NCBI GenBank assembly: GCA_002083525.1
Contig: LWDM01000029.1
Location: 62,001 to 126,000 of the forward strand
Source of the DNA: Proteobacteria bacterium SG_bin9
Lineage (GTDB): Bacteria; Pseudomonadota; Alphaproteobacteria; Rhizobiales; Xanthobacteraceae
Length of the DNA stretch: 64,000 bases
Direction of reading: 5' to 3'
Part shown: positions 60,683-64,000 of the stretch, piece by piece
Position numbering within the stretch: position 1 is the stretch's first letter
How the letters are laid out: every line of letters begins with the position of its first letter
The notes under the pieces: generated by a model
What the model was told of the DNA's origin: nothing
Seen by the model: the letters and a program-made list of their open reading frames with translations, nothing else
The model's database searches: none
Position numbers and translations under genes: made by a program

Positions 60683-62854
60683 CTACTTCTTCGGCCGGAT
60701 CGCGTCGGCCGTGCCCTGGATGAACGCCTGAATTTTTACGATTTCATCCTCCTTCAGCTTGCCGCTGAAGTCCGGCATGCCGCGACCCGTGTGCGGTCCC
60801 TTGAACACGAAGTCCTTCAGATTGGCGATCATCGCGGGACTGACGTAACCGAGATTCTTGACATTGCCGCCCTTGTCGACACCCGGCACGCCATGACATG
60901 CGGCGCAGTTCGAGATGTAAAGCAACGTGCCCGGCCCGACGTCAGCCGGATCGTACTTCACGCCCTCGACCAGACCCTCCATCTGATACTTGGTGAACTC
61001 AGGCAGCGGCGCCTTGCCGCCGATAGCAAACGTATAGACGGTGCCGGCAGCCTGACGGTCGGTGGCGCGTTGGGTGATACCGAACACGCCGCCCCAGCCG
61101 ACCGCGACCGACACGTATTGCACGCCGTCGACGACGTATGTGGACGGTCCTGCCACGATGCCGGTACCGGTCGGCGACTCCCAGAGCTTCTCGCCGGTCT
61201 TCGCATTGTAGGCAATGAAGCGGCCGTCAGCGGCACCCTGGAAGACGAGATTGCCGGCCGTTGTCAGCGTGCCGCCGTTCCACGGTGAGACATACTCCTG
61301 CTCCCATGCGGCCGCCTGCTTCACCGGATCCCATGCGATCAGCTTGCCAAATGGCTTGGAGGTCGGCGGAGTCGCGTTGAGCGCAAAGCCCGTATTCCAG
61401 CCCTGCGCCGCAGCAAATTTGCCGGGAATGTTTTCGTTGTGCTTCCAGTTCGGCTCTTCCGTCAGCGTCAGCGGCACGTGCTGCGCCGGCAGATAGACAA
61501 GACCGGTCTCCGGATTGAACGACATCGGATGCCAGTTGTGCGCACCGAACGGTCCCGGAATGCTGTCGATCGCCTTATCGCGGACGCGCGCATCGGGCGC
61601 TTCGATCGGCCGCCCGTTGGCGTCGTAGCCCGTCGCCCAGTTCACGTTGACGAAGTTCTTCGCCGAAATGAACTTGCCGTTGGTGCGATCCACGACGAAG
61701 AAGAACCCGTTCTTCGGTGCATGCAGCACCACCTTGCGCGGCTGCCCGTCGATGGTCAGGTCCGCCAGGATCATCGGCTGGGTCGAGGTGTAGTCCCAGT
61801 TGTCGCCCGGCGTTTCTTGATAGTGCCACTGATACTTTCCGGTATCGGCATTCAGCGCGACGATCGAGCCGAGGTAGAGATTGTCGCCGCCGGCGGGGCT
61901 TCGCAAGTTACGCGCCCACGGCGAACCGTTGCCGGTACCGACGAGAATCGTGTTGAGATCGGGATCGAACACGATCGAGTCCCAGGCCGTGCCGCCGCCG
62001 CCGTTGATCCAGTATTTGCCGGCCGGATCCCACGTCTTGGCCGCCTTCTCCATCGACTCGTCTTCGAACGGCTTGCTCGGATCGCCCGGCACGACAAACC
62101 AGCGCCATTTCTGATCGCCGGTCTCGGTGTCGTAGGCGGTAACGTAACCGCGCACACCATATTCGGCACCGCCGTTGCCGATAATTACCTTGCCGTTGAA
62201 CGCACGCGGTGCGCCGGTGATAGTGTAGGACATCTTCTTGTCGACGATGGTGTCCTTTTCCCAGACCTTCTTGCCGGTCGCGGCATCGAGCGCAATCAGA
62301 CGGCCGTCATAAGCACCGACAAAGATCTTGCCCTTGTAGAGCGCGACACCGCGATTGACGACATCGCAGCAGCCCTTGTAACCGGCCTCGCGCGAGACTT
62401 CCGGATCGAAGGTCCAGATGCGCTTGCCGGTGCGGACATCGACCGCGTGCACCACGCTCCACGATGCAGTGACGTACATGATGCCGTCGACCACCAGCGG
62501 CGTTGCTTCGACGCCGCGCTCGGACTCGAGGCTGTACGTCCACATCAGACCGAGATTCTTCACGTTCTCCGTGTTGATCTGATTGAGTCTGCTGAAGCGC
62601 GTCTCGGCATAGTCGAGACCGTAGTTCAGCCAGTCCTTCGTCGACGACGCATTGGCGCGGATCGCAGCCGTATCGACTGCCGACGTCACCGCCTTGATGT
62701 GTTCCGGCGACCCCTTCGCGGGCGTGTTCTGTGCAAGGCCATGGCCGGCGAGCGCGACCGAGCCGATCAATGCCAATGCTGTGAGGGCACTGCGGCCAGG
62801 CGATGTGGTGAGAGAGCGGCGAACGAAAGCAACCCGGCGAGCGAGATCAATCAT
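60683..62854 (-). CDS. PQQ-dependent quinohemoprotein alcohol dehydrogenase
   Basis: Periplasmic enzyme that oxidises alcohols and passes electrons through its own heme. 723 aa: signal peptide (up to about residue 42), an eight-bladed propeller with tryptophan-docking repeats, adjacent cysteines (GCCD, about residue 161) that stack on PQQ in this family, catalytic Asp near 354, and a C-terminal cytochrome c with CAACH near residue 650. The residue two after the catalytic Asp is Thr (WDYT), not Asp as in lanthanide enzymes, so Ca2+ is the expected metal. ATG at 62854 after GGGGAGGAA. Confidence 0.93.
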   Translation of the reverse strand: MIDLARRVAFVRRSLTTSPGRSALTALALIGSVALAGHGLAQNTPAKGSPEHIKAVTSAVDTAAIRANASSTKDWLNYGLDYAETRFSRLNQINTENVKNLGLMWTYSLESERGVEATPLVVDGIMYVTASWSVVHAVDVRTGKRIWTFDPEVSREAGYKGCCDVVNRGVALYKGKIFVGAYDGRLIALDAATGKKVWEKDTIVDKKMSYTITGAPRAFNGKVIIGNGGAEYGVRGYVTAYDTETGDQKWRWFVVPGDPSKPFEDESMEKAAKTWDPAGKYWINGGGGTAWDSIVFDPDLNTILVGTGNGSPWARNLRSPAGGDNLYLGSIVALNADTGKYQWHYQETPGDNWDYTSTQPMILADLTIDGQPRKVVLHAPKNGFFFVVDRTNGKFISAKNFVNVNWATGYDANGRPIEAPDARVRDKAIDSIPGPFGAHNWHPMSFNPETGLVYLPAQHVPLTLTEEPNWKHNENIPGKFAAAQGWNTGFALNATPPTSKPFGKLIAWDPVKQAAAWEQEYVSPWNGGTLTTAGNLVFQGAADGRFIAYNAKTGEKLWESPTGTGIVAGPSTYVVDGVQYVSVAVGWGGVFGITQRATDRQAAGTVYTFAIGGKAPLPEFTKYQMEGLVEGVKYDPADVGPGTLLYISNCAACHGVPGVDKGGNVKNLGYVSPAMIANLKDFVFKGPHTGRGMPDFSGKLKEDEIVKIQAFIQGTADAIRPKK

Positions 62855-62917
62855 CTGTTCCTCCCCTGAAGCACGCACTGCGCGCGCTCCGCGATGCGAA
62901 ACGATCGACGGAACCGA

Positions 62918-63709
62918 TCAGGCGGAAACTCGCAAGGCCGCCATGATCGCGTCGAGACCGTCGGTCAACGCCGCCGGTCCCGGCTGCAGGATCAACGGTG
63001 ATTTGATTTCGATGATGCGGTTGTCACGTACCGCGGGAATATCGCTCCATCCGGGCCGCCCACGAATGGCGTCAGGCACGACTTTCTTTCCGCACCATGA
63101 TGCAAGGATGACGTCCGGCATCGTCACGCGCACTGCGGCGGCGGATACGATGCGGTCTTTTGCTGACTTTTGTTTGCTAAGCTCAGGAAACACGTCGTCA
63201 CCGCCCGCGATCGCGATCAGTTCCGACACCCAGCCGATACCACTGATCAGCGGATCGTTCCACTCCTCGAAATAGACGCGCGGGCGTGGCTTCCCTTTCG
63301 CCTCCGTCGCGATTTTCTCCAGACGCCGTTCATAGCCCAGCGCCAGCGCGTCGGCTTTGTCCGCGCAGCCGACCAGCGCGCCGAGGGTGCGGATCATCGC
63401 CAGGATGCCGGCGATGTCGCGCTGGTTGAAAGCATGAACCGCTACACCGGCCCTGATCAGACCTGCGACGATGTCAGCTTGCAGATCGGAAAACGCGAGA
63501 ACGAGATTGGGCTCGAGCGCGAGGATTTTTGGAATATCAGCGGAAATAAACGCTGAGACGCGCGGCTTTTCCTTGCGTACCTGCGGCGGCCGCACCGCGT
63601 AACCGGACACACCGACAATGCGATCCTGCTCGCCGAGCAGATACAGCGTCTCGACCGTCTCTTCCGTGAGGCAAACGATACGCGACGGCGGATATCCGCG
63701 CGTGCTCAC
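62918..63709 (-). CDS. BtuF-like ABC substrate-binding domain protein without signal peptide
   Basis: 263 aa periplasmic-binding-protein class III fold: PSRIVCLTEETVETLYLLGEQDRIVGVSGYA, KILALEPNLVLAFSD, VYFEEWNDPLISGIGWVSELI, PDVILASWCG. It resembles cobalamin-binding proteins, but there is no signal peptide or lipobox, and the start seems fixed: GTG at 63709 overlaps the stop of the preceding gene (GTGA). Most likely cytoplasmic; the ligand is uncertain. No ABC permease or ATPase is nearby. Confidence 0.82.
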   Translation of the reverse strand: MSTRGYPPSRIVCLTEETVETLYLLGEQDRIVGVSGYAVRPPQVRKEKPRVSAFISADIPKILALEPNLVLAFSDLQADIVAGLIRAGVAVHAFNQRDIAGILAMIRTLGALVGCADKADALALGYERRLEKIATEAKGKPRPRVYFEEWNDPLISGIGWVSELIAIAGGDDVFPELSKQKSAKDRIVSAAAVRVTMPDVILASWCGKKVVPDAIRGRPGWSDIPAVRDNRIIEIKSPLILQPGPAALTDGLDAIMAALRVSA

Positions 63710-64000
63710 GTTAAATCGAAAACTTCGCCGCCGTAGCCGGCTTCGAGCGGAATGCGCAGCTGCCGCTTCTTGCCCTCGCCCGGGATGATCTCCGGCGTCA
63801 CCGTGACCGGCTTGCTCTTGCGGGCCGCATCAAGCGCCGTATCGACGGTGCGGTTCTCGCCGAGCTTGAGCAGATTGCGTTCGGTCGCGAACACCAGCTT
63901 GAAACGGCCGGTCTTGGTATCGGCCAGCGCCTGCTGCGGCGTGACCCAGACCGAGTCCACCGACTCGTGACCGTCGTGCGCCCCCAGTTGATCTTCCGGC
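63706..64000 (-). CDS. Nudix hydrolase family protein, 3' end only
   Basis: The frame runs off the right edge, so only about 98 C-terminal residues are visible: HDGHESVDSVWVTPQQALAD, then LVFATERNLLKLGE and LRIPLEAGYGG. That resembles the C-terminal region of the alphaproteobacterial Nudix family often found by itself; the Nudix box must lie beyond 64000. It is coupled to the BtuF-like gene by a 4-bp overlap. Confidence 0.7.
   Translation of the reverse strand, partial: PEDQLGAHDGHESVDSVWVTPQQALADTKTGRFKLVFATERNLLKLGENRTVDTALDAARKSKPVTVTPEIIPGEGKKRQLRIPLEAGYGGEVFDLT

Noticed and set aside
61439..62869. A 476-codon open frame opposite the PQQ alcohol dehydrogenase gene.
   Set aside because: Same pattern as other antisense shadows; the dehydrogenase frame has a heme motif and propeller repeats that explain the constraint.

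Overview
The window looks like chromosomal core DNA of a GC-rich alphaproteobacterium of the order Hyphomicrobiales (Rhizobiales), probably near Nitrobacteraceae/Xanthobacteraceae. That rests on gene content: DivK and PleD next to rpmG, the division-site ATPase MipZ, the envelope protein EipB (DUF1849), a phasin, Flp-pilus proteins, glutathione-dependent formaldehyde dehydrogenase, a propionyl-CoA carboxylase alpha subunit, and several families typical of the group (DUF3572, DUF1489, DUF599, DUF2177). The species assignment is inference. I see no integrase, transposase, prophage, CRISPR array or plasmid functions.

Layout. 0-6.3 kb: the 3' part of topA, then rnr, a Nudix hydrolase and rpmG. 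6.5-8.0 kb: two tandem paralogous membrane-anchored proteins of unknown function. 8.0-9.8 kb: divK-pleD, a phospho-relay and cyclic-di-GMP pair. 10-17.5 kb: DUF3572-dinB, eipB, RidA, a phosphodiesterase, a FemAB-like acyltransferase, a HIT protein, azlCD and a PilZ protein. 17.6-20.4 kb: clpS-clpA. 20.9-23.9 kb: two tandem TadG-like von Willebrand proteins. 24-30 kb: phasin, a DD-carboxypeptidase with a SPOR domain, a DnaJ-domain membrane protein, panE and a vWA protein. 30-36 kb: a solute-binding protein, an isolated Flp pilin, a degenerate alpha/beta hydrolase, a chemoreceptor and mipZ. 36-45 kb: panC, a 5'-truncated DUF1489 gene, several small conserved genes, a GST, an aldo/keto reductase, an orphan HTH gene, an M15-like protein and mgtE. 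45.8-50.4 kb: tRNA-Leu, a lone FliN-like protein, lipB, acylphosphatase, an oxaloacetate-decarboxylase-like protein and pccA. 50.5-58.4 kb: peroxiredoxin, photolyase, a DMT exporter, formaldehyde dehydrogenase, PhzF and a secreted ClpP-like protein. 58.6-64 kb: tRNA-Arg, a second solute-binding protein, an alpha/beta hydrolase, a PQQ alcohol dehydrogenase, a BtuF-like protein and the end of a Nudix gene.

Functional themes: cell cycle and polarity (DivK, PleD, MipZ, PilZ); envelope and surface structures (EipB, DD-carboxypeptidase, Tad-type proteins, Flp pilin); C1/alcohol and short-acyl metabolism (PQQ alcohol dehydrogenase, FrmA, PccA); pantothenate synthesis (panE and panC, about 7 kb apart); and N-end-rule proteolysis (ClpS-ClpA).

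I found no convincing new multi-gene system. The observations most worth a second look are an alpha/beta hydrolase that has apparently lost its nucleophile elbow by an in-frame deletion, a DUF1489 gene whose 5' end is fused out of frame into the gene before it, a short palindromic repeat that twice supplies the stop codon of the gene before it, a 15-bp triplication carrying duplicate start codons before panC, and the tandem four-cysteine membrane proteins at 6.5-8.0 kb.
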